Below the pieces are notes generated by a model. That model had not been told where the DNA came from. It ran no database searches and saw only the letters and a program-made list of their open reading frames with translations. Both the position numbers and the translations under genes were made by a program. Of a stretch of DNA of 64,000 bases, positions 1 to 9,765 are shown piece by piece; within the stretch, counting starts at the first letter, position 1; each line of letters opens with the position of its first letter. Location: positions 2,976,001-3,040,000 of the forward strand of contig NZ_OU659204.1 in assembly GCF_915403165.1 (NCBI RefSeq), read 5' to 3'. Origin of the DNA: Providencia alcalifaciens. GTDB lineage: Bacteria; Pseudomonadota; Gammaproteobacteria; Enterobacterales; Enterobacteriaceae.

Positions 1-193
1 GTAACGCAACATCCACGCCATCTAATTTTTCGATGTCATCAACCACTTTATATCCGGCTAATTCCGCTGGAATATCTTGGGTATTACGACGTACAATTCC
101 GACTAATTCGAAATCATCAGCGGCTTGAACAGCTTCTAGTGCATAACGACCAATATTGCCGTAACCCACTATTGCTGTTTTAATTTTTGTCAT
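1..193 (-). CDS. ddh: meso-diaminopimelate dehydrogenase, N-terminal part (cut by window edge)
   Basis: Only the first 64 codons lie in the window. The translation starts MTKIKTAIVGYGNIGRYALE and shows a Rossmann NAD(P)-binding loop (VGYGNIGR, residues 9-16) followed by a second strand ending in VGIVRR, as in diaminopimelate dehydrogenases that reversibly convert meso-DAP to tetrahydrodipicolinate. A strong GAGGAG ribosome site precedes the ATG. Proteus and Providencia carry ddh, which fits. Another Rossmann dehydrogenase of the dihydrodipicolinate reductase-like fold cannot be excluded from 64 residues. Confidence 0.75.
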   Translation of the reverse strand, partial: MTKIKTAIVGYGNIGRYALEAVQAADDFELVGIVRRNTQDIPAELAGYKVVDDIEKLDGVDVAL

Positions 194-386
194 TGTGACT
201 CCTCGGTCATTCTGATGTCATATTTCAAATACAAGATGCATATCAATAACAAATTTATATAGATTAAACAAAGCTTAATTACCTAAAAATTTCCGGCTTT
301 TATTACTAGGTTACTTTATCAATTAGAGGTAGAATCCGAGCAAATCTCGTTCTTTTCTCTAATTTCAACGAATACAAAGGTTCTTA

Positions 387-1733
387 ATGCATCAGCCCGA
401 TGTCACTGAGAGGTCACTCTATTCCCTCAGTTGGCCAATCTTTATTGATATTTTCCTTCATTTGGCCACCTTATTAATTAATACCTACATGGTTAGCCAT
501 GTATCGACTGCCTACCTCGCTGCAATGGGGGTCGGGAATCAGGTCTTTGACCTATTTATTACTATCTTTAACTTTATTAGCGTGGGATGTAGCGTCGTTA
601 TCGCCCAATATCTGGGTGCAGGTCGCCGTGATAAAGCTAGCCAAGCCATTCATATTTCCATCGCCTTTAACTTTATATTAGGTTTCTCCAGCGCCTTAAT
701 TGCGCTCTTTTTTGGCTACAAAATTCTGACCATTATGAATACCCCATCCCACTTAATGGATGATGGGTATGCGTATTTACACATTTTGGGTATCTGTTTA
801 ATTCCAGAAGCGATCACCATCATTCTCGCGGCTTGTTTACGCGTTTATGGGAAAGCTCAGCCAGCGATGTGGGTCACGCTGATTGCTAACATCATTACCG
901 TGATTGGTAACATGATTGTGCTGTATGGCTTCTTTGGTTTACCGCAATATGGTCTGGAAGGCGTTGCATGGTCAACGGTGGTTGGCCGCGTTGTGGCGGT
1001 TATTTTACTGTTCTGCCTGCTGTTCTACGGTTTAAGAATCAAGTTTACCCCAATGATGCTGATCCGCTGGTCCAGTAAAATGCTGAGCAAAATCCTGCAT
1101 ATTGGCCTACCTGCCGCAGGCGAAAATTTGGTGTGGATCCTTCACTTTATGACTGCATCTGCCTTTATCGGCTTAATGGGTGAAACCGCCCTTGCGGCGC
1201 AAACCCTCTACTTCCAGCTTTCGCTATTTATTATGCTGTTTGGAATTTCCATCAGTATTGGTAATGAGATTATGGTCGGGCATTTAGTCGGTGCTAAGCG
1301 CTTTGAAGATGCCTATCATCGTGCGTTTAAGAGTTTGAAATGGGGCTTTTACGTCACTATCGGCGTGGTGTTTGCGTTCTGGTTATTCCGTGCACCAATC
1401 CTCGATAGCTTAACGGACGATCAAGGCATCATTCAGCTATTACTGCCAATTTTCTTATTATCCGTGTTCTTAGAACCGGGCCGTACTATCAACATCGTCA
1501 TGGTAAACGCCCTTCGCGCCTCGGGTGATGCGAAGTTCCCATTATTGACCGCCGTGCTCTTTATGTGGGGAATCGCCATTCCGCTGGGCTACTTCCTTGG
1601 CATAAAAATGGAAATGGGGTTAATCGGTATCTGGATTGGATTCTTTGTCGATGAATGGGTTCGTGGACTCACCAATGCGTGGCGCTGGCGCTCACGTAAA
1701 TGGCAAAGCAAACGCCTCGATTTAGAAAGCTAA
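387..1733 (+). CDS. MATE family multidrug/toxin efflux transporter
   Basis: A 448-residue inner-membrane protein with about twelve hydrophobic helices in two similar halves, the usual size and layout for MATE cation-coupled drug antiporters. Typical features are the early LSWPIFIDIFLH helix, the GCSVVIAQYLGAG segment after helix 2, and the matching GNEIMVGHLVGA segment in the second half near residues 291-302. It exports organic cations or other toxic compounds using a Na+ or H+ gradient; the substrate cannot be read from sequence. The gene stands alone: the neighbour on the left is divergent and a hairpin terminator follows directly. Confidence 0.9.
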   Translation: MHQPDVTERSLYSLSWPIFIDIFLHLATLLINTYMVSHVSTAYLAAMGVGNQVFDLFITIFNFISVGCSVVIAQYLGAGRRDKASQAIHISIAFNFILGFSSALIALFFGYKILTIMNTPSHLMDDGYAYLHILGICLIPEAITIILAACLRVYGKAQPAMWVTLIANIITVIGNMIVLYGFFGLPQYGLEGVAWSTVVGRVVAVILLFCLLFYGLRIKFTPMMLIRWSSKMLSKILHIGLPAAGENLVWILHFMTASAFIGLMGETALAAQTLYFQLSLFIMLFGISISIGNEIMVGHLVGAKRFEDAYHRAFKSLKWGFYVTIGVVFAFWLFRAPILDSLTDDQGIIQLLLPIFLLSVFLEPGRTINIVMVNALRASGDAKFPLLTAVLFMWGIAIPLGYFLGIKMEMGLIGIWIGFFVDEWVRGLTNAWRWRSRKWQSKRLDLES

Positions 1734-1742
1734 GCTCACTGG

Positions 1743-1772
1743 ATCCTACCGATGAAAATAGGTAGGATTTTT
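1743..1772 (+). terminator. Rho-independent terminator after the MATE gene
   Basis: Perfect 8-bp stem ATCCTACC / GGTAGGAT with a 10-base loop and a following T run, starting 9 bases after the MATE stop codon. Confidence 0.85.
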
Positions 1773-1929
1773 GTGATCGGCATCATATTTAAAAATACTT
1801 TCCCCTAATAAACAATATTAGAGATTAATTTTCTCTTTCATCCCCATTTATTCATAAACATTGTGAAGTTTTTCTCCGTCCTCTTCATTAAAATAATTCC
1901 ATCACCACATGACTTTTAGGGATATAACC

Positions 1930-3255
1930 ATGGCAACGCAAACTGAAGAACTTCTCTGGCAATATTTTATCAATGCCGTCAAACAAGACGTTAAACCTGC
2001 ACTGGGCTGCACTGAACCTATTTCCCTTGCTTATGCAGCGGCAAAAGCAGCGTCTTATCTGTCATCGCCAGTGATCCGCGTTGCCGCATTTGTTTCCCCG
2101 AATCTCATGAAAAATGGTATGGGTGTCACCGTTCCAGGTACCGGAATGGTAGGATTACCGATTGCCGCGGCGCTAGGTGCTGTGGGCGGTGATCCAGATG
2201 CAGGGTTAGAAGTGTTAAAGTCAGCCTCGCCAGAAGCGATTGCACGCAGTAAAGCGATGCTCGCAGACGGTTCCATCACCGTTGATATTAAATCCCCTTG
2301 TGATGATGTTGTTTATTCAGAAGCAACAGCCTACAGCGAAAATGATTCTGCCACGGTGATCATCGCAGGCTCTCACACTCATATTGTCAAAATTATCCAC
2401 GGTGATCAGGTTCTCTTCGATATTACTGAGAGTCAAACAGAAACCCGAGATCCCGTTGATTGTGGTACCGATGTTAGCTTACCTAAAGTCACCGCTAAGG
2501 CTGTTTATGAGTTCGCCACTCAAGCACCATTAGACGATATTCGTTTCATTCTTGAAGCCGCACACTTAAATGATGCATTGTCTCAAGAAGGTTTGCGCAA
2601 TAGCTATGGCCTGCATATTGGTAAGACTCTGCAAACTCAGCGTGACCGTGGTTTATTATCCAAAGATTTATTATCTGAAATAATGATCCGCACGACAGCA
2701 GCCTCCGATGCACGTATGGGCGGCGCGGTATTACCCGCCATGAGTAATTCCGGTTCAGGTAACCAAGGTATTGCCGCTACCATGCCGGTCGTCGTCACCG
2801 CAGATTATTTGCAATCGACTGAAGAACAATTAGCTCGTGCGCTGATGCTTTCACATTTAATGGCGATTTATATTCATAATCAACTGCCTGCCCTTTCTGC
2901 ATTATGTGCTGCAACGACCGCCGCAATGGGTGCTGCCGCAGGGATTGCGTGGTTATTAGAAGCTCGCTATGAAGTGGTCGCAATGGCAATTTCTAGCATG
3001 ATCGGCGACGTCAGCGGCATGATCTGTGATGGAGCATCCAACAGCTGTGCAATGAAAGTCTCCACCAGTGCCAGTGCGGCATACAAAGCCGTATTGATGG
3101 CGCTAGATAATAGCTGCGTAAGAGGCTCGGACGGGATTGTGTCGGATGATGTGGATCAGTCAATTGCGAACTTGTGTTCGTTGGCGGCAGGTTCGATGCG
3201 GCATACGGACATTCAAATCATAGAAATAATGTCCTCCAAAACTCTTCGTTCTTAA
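1930..3255 (+). CDS. cyuA: L-cysteine desulfidase CyuA (UPF0597, YhaM)
   Basis: A protein of 441 residues from the preferred ATG at 1930. It matches the E. coli YhaM/CyuA pattern throughout: [17 protein letters not shown] near the N-terminus, the [17 protein letters not shown] loop, [20 protein letters not shown], and [19 protein letters not shown] near the C-terminus. Cysteines in GCTEP and in the C-terminal CDGASNSC segment fit the family's [4Fe-4S] binding. The enzyme breaks L-cysteine into pyruvate, ammonia and sulfide in the cytoplasm. An in-frame ATG at 1909 would add 7 residues not present in the family. The usual partner transporter (cyuP) is not adjacent. Confidence 0.93.
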   Translation: MATQTEELLWQYFINAVKQDVKPALGCTEPISLAYAAAKAASYLSSPVIRVAAFVSPNLMKNGMGVTVPGTGMVGLPIAAALGAVGGDPDAGLEVLKSASPEAIARSKAMLADGSITVDIKSPCDDVVYSEATAYSENDSATVIIAGSHTHIVKIIHGDQVLFDITESQTETRDPVDCGTDVSLPKVTAKAVYEFATQAPLDDIRFILEAAHLNDALSQEGLRNSYGLHIGKTLQTQRDRGLLSKDLLSEIMIRTTAASDARMGGAVLPAMSNSGSGNQGIAATMPVVVTADYLQSTEEQLARALMLSHLMAIYIHNQLPALSALCAATTAAMGAAAGIAWLLEARYEVVAMAISSMIGDVSGMICDGASNSCAMKVSTSASAAYKAVLMALDNSCVRGSDGIVSDDVDQSIANLCSLAAGSMRHTDIQIIEIMSSKTLRS

Positions 3256-3256
3256 C

Positions 3257-3346
3257 GCTGCTGGTGCGTTGACTTCTCTTAGCTACCCTAGTCACATACT
3301 CTTGTATGCTCCTAGGGATAGCTGGCGTTTGTCGCCTTCCTTCAGC
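3257..3346. repeat. ERIC-like palindromic intergenic repeat
   Basis: An imperfect palindrome centred near 3302: AGCTACCCTAG (3281-3291) pairs with CTAGGGATAGCT (3312-3323), enclosing the ATAC/GTAT inner arms. Read on the minus strand it follows the core order of enterobacterial repetitive intergenic consensus elements (CTAGGAGCATAC, then GTATGTGACTAG). It lies between the cyuA stop and the convergent yjiA stop. A related copy sits at 46738-46851. Confidence 0.75.
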
Positions 3347-3401
3347 GCTAATAACTTTGAGTTTAATTTTGATTTCTGAATTTTATTCTGACTGCTGATT
3401 T

Positions 3402-4367
3402 TTAATTTCTGGTTTCTAGTGCGGCGAATTTTTCGCGGATTTCGGCTTCTGGGAGATCGATGCCGATGAAAACGAGAACGCTGCTGCGGGTTTCATCTTC
3501 GCCCCAATCTCTGTCCCAGTCGGCGCTATAAAGGCGCTGGACTCCTTGGAATAATAGGCGTTTTGGCTCGTCGACGATGGACAAAATTCCTTTATAACGC
3601 AATAAATTATCCGCAAAACCAATCAGCAAATCTTCCATCACTTGGGAGACGGCCATTAACTCAACCGGATAATCAAACTCCAACACAATCGACCCCACCT
3701 CATTTTGCTGCTTAGGGGCAAAACGGAACGTCGGTTGCTTAATATTTAGTTTTGAATCCAGCAAAAATCCCTCAATATCTAACAACAAATCTAAATTAAT
3801 ATCCCCATGAACCACCGGATAAATCGGTGCTCGGGCATTAATCCGCTGCAAACGCTCAATCAACGCATCGGTGTTTGGCTCTATGTCAGTTTTGGTGAGA
3901 AGGATTCTGTCAGCATAACCAATTTGCGCTTGGGCAATGGCGAAATCATTAAGTTGCTTATCGGCGTGAACCGCATCCACCAAAGTAATAATGCCATCCA
4001 ATAAATAACGCTCGCACAGCACTTCATGGGAGAAAAATGTTTGTGTAATCGGTCCTGGGTCTGCCATTCCCGTACACTCAATCACTAAACGTTCAAAATC
4101 GAGTTTGCCGCTGTCTAAACCGTCCAATAAATCCAACAACGCATTCTCTAACTCATTAGAACGACTGCAACAAATACACCCGTTGCTTAAGGTGGTAATT
4201 TGCGTGGCACGGTCGCCAATCAACGCATTATCAATAGGGACTTCGCCGAACTCATTTTCGATCACTGCAATTTTATGACCATGCTCCGCGTTGAGAATGT
4301 GGCTCAATAGCGTGGTTTTTCCTGCACCCAAAAAGCCCGTTAAAATCGTTACATTGATTGGTTTCAT
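3402..4367 (-). CDS. yjiA: G3E-family metal-binding GTPase YjiA (CobW/COG0523)
   Basis: 321 residues from the ATG at 4367, which has GAGGG in front; the longer ORF adds eight residues absent from E. coli YjiA. Walker A GFLGAGKTT is at residues 11-19, the CxCC metal motif appears as GCICCSRS near residues 64-71, and the CTGMADPGP switch region and base-recognition LTKTD are present. COG0523 GTPases bind zinc or other transition metals and are thought to act as metallochaperones or in metal homeostasis; the client of YjiA is not established. It is the last gene of a btsT-yjiX-yjiA series on this strand. Confidence 0.93.
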   Translation of the reverse strand: MKPINVTILTGFLGAGKTTLLSHILNAEHGHKIAVIENEFGEVPIDNALIGDRATQITTLSNGCICCSRSNELENALLDLLDGLDSGKLDFERLVIECTGMADPGPITQTFFSHEVLCERYLLDGIITLVDAVHADKQLNDFAIAQAQIGYADRILLTKTDIEPNTDALIERLQRINARAPIYPVVHGDINLDLLLDIEGFLLDSKLNIKQPTFRFAPKQQNEVGSIVLEFDYPVELMAVSQVMEDLLIGFADNLLRYKGILSIVDEPKRLLFQGVQRLYSADWDRDWGEDETRSSVLVFIGIDLPEAEIREKFAALETRN

Positions 4368-4406
4368 TATTGCCCTCATCATGCCGTTCATTGATAAGAA
4401 AATTCG

Positions 4407-4610
4407 TTAACAACAGCGAAATCCGCCTTTACCATTGCCGCCATAGCGAGCATCTTGTCGTTCACGAAAAAACTCTTTATAGGTCATCACAGGTTTATCG
4501 GGGTGATTATCTTTCATATGCTGCACATAGGTATCGTAATCAGGGATCCCCACCAGCATACGCGCCGCCTGCCCTAAATATTTACCGGTTTTACCCAAAT
4601 TTCCAAACAT
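4407..4610 (-). CDS. yjiX: YbdD/YjiX family small protein (DUF466)
   Basis: A 67-residue cytoplasmic protein starting [20 protein letters not shown] and ending [11 protein letters not shown], almost the same as E. coli YjiX. The start at 4610 has GGAG upstream; the ORF extends further but without homology. YjiX and its paralogue YbdD always sit downstream of a CstA-type transporter (BtsT or CstA); YbdD is reported to be needed for CstA-dependent uptake, so YjiX probably supports BtsT. The arginine-rich centre ([12 protein letters not shown]) and terminal CC are family hallmarks. Confidence 0.93.
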   Translation of the reverse strand: MFGNLGKTGKYLGQAARMLVGIPDYDTYVQHMKDNHPDKPVMTYKEFFRERQDARYGGNGKGGFRCC

Positions 4611-4631
4611 AACCATCTCCAAAGGTAAAAT

Positions 4632-4663
4632 GCCCGACATTGCATTTTCGTACAATGTCGGGC
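4632..4663 (-). promoter_or_regulatory. Intercistronic hairpin between btsT and yjiX
   Basis: Perfect 11-bp inverted repeat GCCCGACATTG / CAATGTCGGGC with a 10-base loop, in the 101-bp gap between btsT and yjiX. In the transcribed (minus) direction only a short ATTTTA follows, so it is more likely a partial terminator or 3' stabilising stem that lowers yjiX-yjiA expression relative to btsT than a full terminator. Confidence 0.65.
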
Positions 4664-4711
4664 TTCCCTTATTGTTTCGAGTGAAATTCAACTCGACGCA
4701 TTATTCTGCTC

Positions 4712-6865
4712 TTAGTGTGAAGATGACACTTTCACGCCTTCTTTAGGAACAGGAACATAAGGGGTTTCTTTATCTGTACGATTTGGGTTTTTATGGGCTT
4801 TCATCCCCACGCGGATACCGTAGAAGATAATACCGTAAACCACCACTAAGAACAGAATACTCAGACCCGCGTTAGTGTAGTTATTAATAATAATGTGATT
4901 CATATTAGTAATTTCTTGTGCTGTTAACTCAGCACCACCCGCGGCGATTTTCTCTTTGTAAGATTTCGCTAAGTATAGGAAACCTTCCAGTTGAGGATTA
5001 TCGCTGAATAATTTCAGTCCCAGTGCCCATGTGGTGCAGATTAATAACCATACCGCTGGTAACACGGTCACTAAGATGTATTTACTGCGTTTCATCTTAA
5101 TTAATACAACCGTACTCAGGACTAACGCTACCGCTGCCAGCATCTGGTTGGAGATACCGAACAGTGGCCACAAGCTCTTAACGCCGCCCAGTGGGTCAAC
5201 AACACCTTGATACAGTAAATAACCCCATAAGCCTACGCATCCTGCTGTACCAATGATCCCAGCAAATAGAGAATCGGTTTTCTTCAGGAATGGTACGAAG
5301 TTACCCAGTAAATCTTGCAGCATAAAGCGACCAGAACGAGTACCTGCATCCAGTGCCGTTAAGATAAACAGTGCTTCAAACAGAATACCGAAGTGATACC
5401 AGAAGCCCATGTTGGCAGCTGGCATAATTTCGTGGAATACAAACGCAATACCGACAGCTAAGGTTGGCGCACCACCCGCACGGTTTAGAATCGAAGGCTC
5501 ACCGATGTCTTTTGCTGTCTGCATGATTTGTTCAGGCGAAATAACAAAGCCCCATGAACTGACCGTTGCTGCCGCATGAACAGACACATCTTTCAATTGC
5601 GCCATAATTGCAGCGCCATCAGGACCACCCAGCTCATGCAGGTTAGGCATAGTGATACCTAATGCTGATGGTGGAGTGTTCATTGCAAAGTACAGACCTG
5701 GCTCGATGATAGAAGCGGCGACTAACGCCATGATAGCCACGAAAGATTCCATTAACATCGCACCGTAGCCGATGTAACGCGCGTCTTTTTCGTTCGCTAA
5801 CAGTTTTGGTGTCGTACCTGAAGAGATTAAGGCGTGGAAACCAGATACAGCACCACACGCGATGGTGATGAACAGGAATGGGAACAGTGTACCTTTCCAA
5901 ACTGGGCCAGAACCATCAACAAACTGCGTCACCGCTGGCATTTTCAGTTCAGGATTCAGGATAACAATACCCACCGCTAACCCAACGATAACCCCGATTT
6001 TCAGGAATGTCGCTAAGTAGTCACGAGGTGCTAAAATCAGCCATACTGGCAGTAACGCGGAAACAAACGCATAACCGACTAATGCATAAGTAATGGTCGT
6101 ATCTTTAAAGGTCAGCGCTGGACCCCAGTATGGGTCATGAGCAATCACACCACCAAACCAAATAGAAGCGACTAACAGTGCAATACCGATAACGGCAATT
6201 TCACCCACACGCCCCGGTCGGATATAGCGCATGTATATCCCCATAAAGAGTGCAATCGGCACAGTAGAGCAAACCGTGAACACACCCCATGGGCTTTCAG
6301 CCAGTGCCTTAACCACGATCAGCGCCAACACGGCGAGGATGATGATCATAATTAAGAAGCAGCCAAACAGTGCTAGCGTACCTGGGATTGGGCCCAATTC
6401 TTCTTTAACTATCTCACCAAGGGATGCACCGTTACGGCGTGAGGAGATAAACAGCACCATAAAGTCCTGTACCGCCCCCGCAAGGACAACCCCTGCCAGT
6501 AGCCACAATGTTCCCGGTAAGTAACCCACCTGAGCCGCCAATACCGGTCCAACTAATGGACCCGCCCCTGCGATAGCCGCAAAGTGGTGACCAAATAGAA
6601 CGTTTTTATTGGTTGGAACATAGTTTAAGCCGTCATTATTAATGACCGCTGGTGTAGAACGCGTTTCGTCCAGCTTCATCACTTTTTTAGCGATATATAA
6701 GCTGTAGTAGCGATAAGCAATCAGATACACCGCCACAGACGCGACGACGATCCACAATGCGCTAATGTGCTCACCGCGTCTTAGTGCGACAACCCCTAAA
6801 CAGACTGCACCGATGATCCCGAGGATCATCCATGGAATGTGTTTTAAAATACCATTTTTGTTCAT
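4712..6865 (-). CDS. btsT: Pyruvate/proton symporter BtsT (CstA family)
   Basis: 717 residues, the length of E. coli BtsT (YjiY), with about 16-18 membrane helices. Family motifs include the early RYYSLYIAKKVMKLDETR, the FGHHFAAIAGAGPLVGPVLAAQ block near residues 91-112, and GAVSGFHALISSGTTPKLL in the middle. BtsT takes up pyruvate with protons when nutrients run short. The neighbouring yjiX-yjiA order matches E. coli and separates it from peptide-related cstA. The BtsS/BtsR two-component genes are not in the window. The start ATG follows an AAGGGTG ribosome site. Confidence 0.93.
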   Translation of the reverse strand: MNKNGILKHIPWMILGIIGAVCLGVVALRRGEHISALWIVVASVAVYLIAYRYYSLYIAKKVMKLDETRSTPAVINNDGLNYVPTNKNVLFGHHFAAIAGAGPLVGPVLAAQVGYLPGTLWLLAGVVLAGAVQDFMVLFISSRRNGASLGEIVKEELGPIPGTLALFGCFLIMIIILAVLALIVVKALAESPWGVFTVCSTVPIALFMGIYMRYIRPGRVGEIAVIGIALLVASIWFGGVIAHDPYWGPALTFKDTTITYALVGYAFVSALLPVWLILAPRDYLATFLKIGVIVGLAVGIVILNPELKMPAVTQFVDGSGPVWKGTLFPFLFITIACGAVSGFHALISSGTTPKLLANEKDARYIGYGAMLMESFVAIMALVAASIIEPGLYFAMNTPPSALGITMPNLHELGGPDGAAIMAQLKDVSVHAAATVSSWGFVISPEQIMQTAKDIGEPSILNRAGGAPTLAVGIAFVFHEIMPAANMGFWYHFGILFEALFILTALDAGTRSGRFMLQDLLGNFVPFLKKTDSLFAGIIGTAGCVGLWGYLLYQGVVDPLGGVKSLWPLFGISNQMLAAVALVLSTVVLIKMKRSKYILVTVLPAVWLLICTTWALGLKLFSDNPQLEGFLYLAKSYKEKIAAGGAELTAQEITNMNHIIINNYTNAGLSILFLVVVYGIIFYGIRVGMKAHKNPNRTDKETPYVPVPKEGVKVSSSH

Positions 6866-7259
6866 AGAACACCCTTCTGAGGTAGAACGAACATGCCATT
6901 AATACGTAATTACCGTTTATTAAACTGCGAAAACGTTGTTTTTAATCGTTTTCGATGAATAACAAATGATTTTTTAATAGGCAGTGGTTGAATGATTTTG
7001 AGTGTGAAAAATTGAGTTCTGCCATAGTGGGTATGGTAAGAAATTACTATCAGGAAAAGTGAAAAGTTACCTTGAGTGGTGGCATACAGAATTAAGCGGT
7101 TAGTTTTTTACAGTGAATGGTTTTCAAGAGCCGCCAAACCCTCAAAAAATGTGATCTGAGTATCAAATATTTTTTATTTCAATAAGTTAAGCAATCTTTA
7201 AAATCATATTTTGATTGTAACTTTTGTTAAATTTATGGGGTTAATACATGAATAAAACG
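6866..7259. promoter_or_regulatory. btsT leader/promoter region with CGAAAACG inverted repeat
   Basis: This 394-bp gap precedes btsT and follows the 3' end of the WG-like gene, so it holds the btsT promoter. A perfect 8-bp inverted repeat, CGAAAACG (6928-6935) and CGTTTTCG (6947-6954), is separated by 11 bases and lies 63-89 bp upstream of the btsT ATG. It could be an operator or an untranslated-leader hairpin. No confident -35/-10 pair was assigned. Confidence 0.5.
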
Positions 7260-7748
7260 CTAATTCTCTCTGTTCAATGGATTAACAATTTCTTGCCATT
7301 CTCCCCCAACCCACCAGCTATGTTCTCCGTCGGTTTGTCGCTCGCACTTCACGCCGACCTTGGCTTTACCGTTTTCAAATGGATATGCACAATCATAAAT
7401 CGGCTCAATCACAACCTCTCCGGTTTGTGCGTTGGCGTAACCTATCTTTTCCCCCTGACGAATTCGATATAGGCCTTCACTCGCAGGGTCAAGGCCATTA
7501 TCAAAATAGTAAAATTGATACACTTCATTACCCTGCTTATCCACGAGTCTGATACCACCTTTTGTGTATACGCTTCCGTTAAGGCAATACAGGAAAGGTG
7601 AAGAAGGTTCAAAGCAGCGGATTTTTTCGTTTTCATCTTCCGCCATTAACTGAAACTGTTCTTCAAGCGGCATGGCTGCCGCTATCGTCGTCATAAACAC
7701 AGAAATAGATAATCCCATCAGCATGCTTTTTATTCGTATCACGTTCAT
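7260..7748 (-). CDS. Secreted WG-repeat-like small protein
   Basis: A 162-residue protein from the ATG at 7748, with an N-terminal signal peptide (hydrophobic run SMLMGLSISVFMTTIAAA, likely cleavage after AAA or AMP). The mature part contains GLYRIRQGEKIGYANAQTG followed by IEPIYDCAYPFENGKAKV, which is the pattern of WG (KWG) beta-repeats: G-Y/W-hydrophobic strand, then PxYxxAxPFxNGxAxV. Probably periplasmic or exported; function unknown. A small hairpin (GGCACCT 7756-7762 / AGGTGCC 7774-7780) lies just upstream of the start. Single gene with no operon partner. Confidence 0.75.
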   Translation of the reverse strand: MNVIRIKSMLMGLSISVFMTTIAAAMPLEEQFQLMAEDENEKIRCFEPSSPFLYCLNGSVYTKGGIRLVDKQGNEVYQFYYFDNGLDPASEGLYRIRQGEKIGYANAQTGEVVIEPIYDCAYPFENGKAKVGVKCERQTDGEHSWWVGGEWQEIVNPLNREN

Positions 7749-8108
7749 TCGTAAAGGCACCTTTAATTTTATTAGGTGCCCAGCATCCCTTAAAGCATCC
7801 CTAATGGGTATCAGATAATCGCGAAATTGCTTTCTATATGTTTTTTTCGTTCACACTATTTTTCACTAAGGATAACGCAATCAATAAAACATTAACTTAT
7901 TAATAAAATTAATAACAAGACTAAAAAATTATGAAATTCATATTTTCCTTTTAAATAACAATAATTAGATAAAATTAAAAAATAATTACATAGGAAATTG
8001 TTTTTGAAGCAAATCACACTAACAGAACATTATTTACACATTAATAATCCAAAGGCGTTATTGTTAAACAAATGATATTTTAATGTTAATTTCAATAAGG
8101 GGAATAGA
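7749..8108. other. AT-rich intergenic region between divergent genes
   Basis: 360 bases separating the WG-like gene (minus) and the GMC oxidoreductase (plus). Besides the GGCACCT/AGGTGCC hairpin at 7756-7780 and the AAGGGG ribosome site before 8109, it is long A/T runs. No operator that I could assign. Confidence 0.5.
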
Positions 8109-9716
8109 ATGAGCACACAAAAATATGACTATATTATTGTCGGTGCAGGCTCCGCAGGTTGTGTTCTCGCCGCACGCCTGATCCAAGAAACCCAAGCTCG
8201 CGTGCTGCTTATTGAAGCGGGCGGTAGCGATAACCACATGTTTATCCGTATGCCTGCTGGCGTAGCAAAAATTATTGCCCAAAAAAGCTGGCCATATGAA
8301 ACCGAACCAGAGCCCCATGCCAACAACCGTAAAATGCAAATTGCTCAAGGTCGCGTGCTGGGAGGCAGTAGCTCAGTGAATGGTATGATCTACATTCGCG
8401 GGCAAAAACAAGATTATGATAACTGGGAACAAAAGTACGGATGCGAAGGCTGGGGTTACCAAGACGTTCTTCCTTGGTTTAAAAAAGCCGAACGCAATGA
8501 AAGCCTAACTGGAGAATATCACGGTACTGAAGGGCCTCTTCCCGTCAGTGAAAACCGTTATCGCCATCCACTTTCTATGGCATTCATTCAAGCGGCTCAA
8601 GAACATGGTTTACCTTACGTTAATGACCTTAATGGAGAAAGCCAACAAGGAACCAGTTTCTATCAAACCACCACACATAATGGGGAAAGAGCCAGTACAT
8701 CCAAAACCTATTTGAAATCAGTAGCGAATAGCGACCGTTTAACCCTCAAGCTCAATACCCAAGTTAACCGCATTATTATTCGCGATGGACAAGCGGTTGG
8801 CGTGGCTTACCAAGGTAAAAATGGTCACGAAGTCGAAGCCCTTGCCCGTGAAGAAGTGCTGGTTTGCTCCGGCGCAATGGGATCCGCGAAGTTATTGATG
8901 CTCTCTGGTATCGGCCCTGAAGAACATCTTTCTTCTTTAGGGATCAAAACAGTGGCTAATTTACCGGTGGGCAAAAACTTTCACGACCATTTGCATATGT
9001 CTATCAATGTCACCACGAAAGAACCAATCAGCTTATTTGGTGCAGACCAAGGCTTTGCCGCTATCAAACATGGTTTTGAGTGGATGGCATTTCGCAGTGG
9101 GTTATTAGCCTCTAACGTTTTAGAAGGCGCAGCCTTTAAAGACAGTTGCAACCAAGGTCGCCCTGATGTGCAAATTCACTTTTTACCTATTTTAGATAGC
9201 TGGGATGATGTACCGGGAGAGCCTCTACCTGCCGCTCACGGTTTTTCATTGAAAGTCGGTTATTTACAACCAAAGTCACGCGGGGAAGTTTTACTGCGTA
9301 GCCAAAATCCGCAAGATCCATTAAAAATTCACGCTAATTACTTGGCTGATCCAGAAGATATGGAGGGTTGTAAGCGTGCGGTGAAATTCGGTTTAGAGGT
9401 ATTAAGCCAGCCATCATTGCAAGCTGTCAGTAAAAATACGTTGATGCCTCCAGCCCAAGTTCAGCATGATGAGGGTCAATTAGAAGAGTTTGTGCGTAAT
9501 TTTTGTAAAACGGTTTATCACCCCGTCGGCACTTGCCGTATGGGAACCGATACCGCAGATTCTGTCACTGATTTACGTCTGCGCGTCCATGGGATCAATA
9601 AGCTACGTGTGGTGGATTGTTCTGTGATGCCAGAAATTCCAAGTGGCAATACCAATGCGCCAACCATCATGGTTGCGGAGCGCGCAGCCGCGATGATTAT
9701 TGAAGATAGGCAATAA
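8109..9716 (+). CDS. GMC-family FAD oxidoreductase (choline dehydrogenase-like)
   Basis: 535 residues. FAD-binding VGAGSAG at 11-17, GMC signature 1 GRVLGGSSSVNGMIYIRG near 79-96, signature 2 SGAMGSAKLLMLSGIGP, and the catalytic pair His471 (YHPVGTCRMG) and Asn516 (GNTNAPTIMVAERAA). These flavoenzymes oxidise primary alcohols such as choline to aldehydes. BetA is about 20 residues longer and normally sits with betB, betI and betT, none of which are here, so the substrate may be another alcohol. Monocistronic, with good AAGGGG ribosome site. Confidence 0.88.
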   Translation: MSTQKYDYIIVGAGSAGCVLAARLIQETQARVLLIEAGGSDNHMFIRMPAGVAKIIAQKSWPYETEPEPHANNRKMQIAQGRVLGGSSSVNGMIYIRGQKQDYDNWEQKYGCEGWGYQDVLPWFKKAERNESLTGEYHGTEGPLPVSENRYRHPLSMAFIQAAQEHGLPYVNDLNGESQQGTSFYQTTTHNGERASTSKTYLKSVANSDRLTLKLNTQVNRIIIRDGQAVGVAYQGKNGHEVEALAREEVLVCSGAMGSAKLLMLSGIGPEEHLSSLGIKTVANLPVGKNFHDHLHMSINVTTKEPISLFGADQGFAAIKHGFEWMAFRSGLLASNVLEGAAFKDSCNQGRPDVQIHFLPILDSWDDVPGEPLPAAHGFSLKVGYLQPKSRGEVLLRSQNPQDPLKIHANYLADPEDMEGCKRAVKFGLEVLSQPSLQAVSKNTLMPPAQVQHDEGQLEEFVRNFCKTVYHPVGTCRMGTDTADSVTDLRLRVHGINKLRVVDCSVMPEIPSGNTNAPTIMVAERAAAMIIEDRQ

Positions 9717-9730
9717 TCCCCCTAAAAAGC

Positions 9731-9758
9731 CCCCCGCCTGAACCCAACATGGCGGGGG
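9731..9758 (-). terminator. Rho-independent terminator of purT
   Basis: CCCCCGCC / GGCGGGGG stem (12-base loop). Read on the minus strand it is followed by CTTTTTAGG, so it ends purT transcription; it may also work weakly for the convergent GMC gene. Confidence 0.85.
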
Positions 9759-9765
9759 ATAATCA

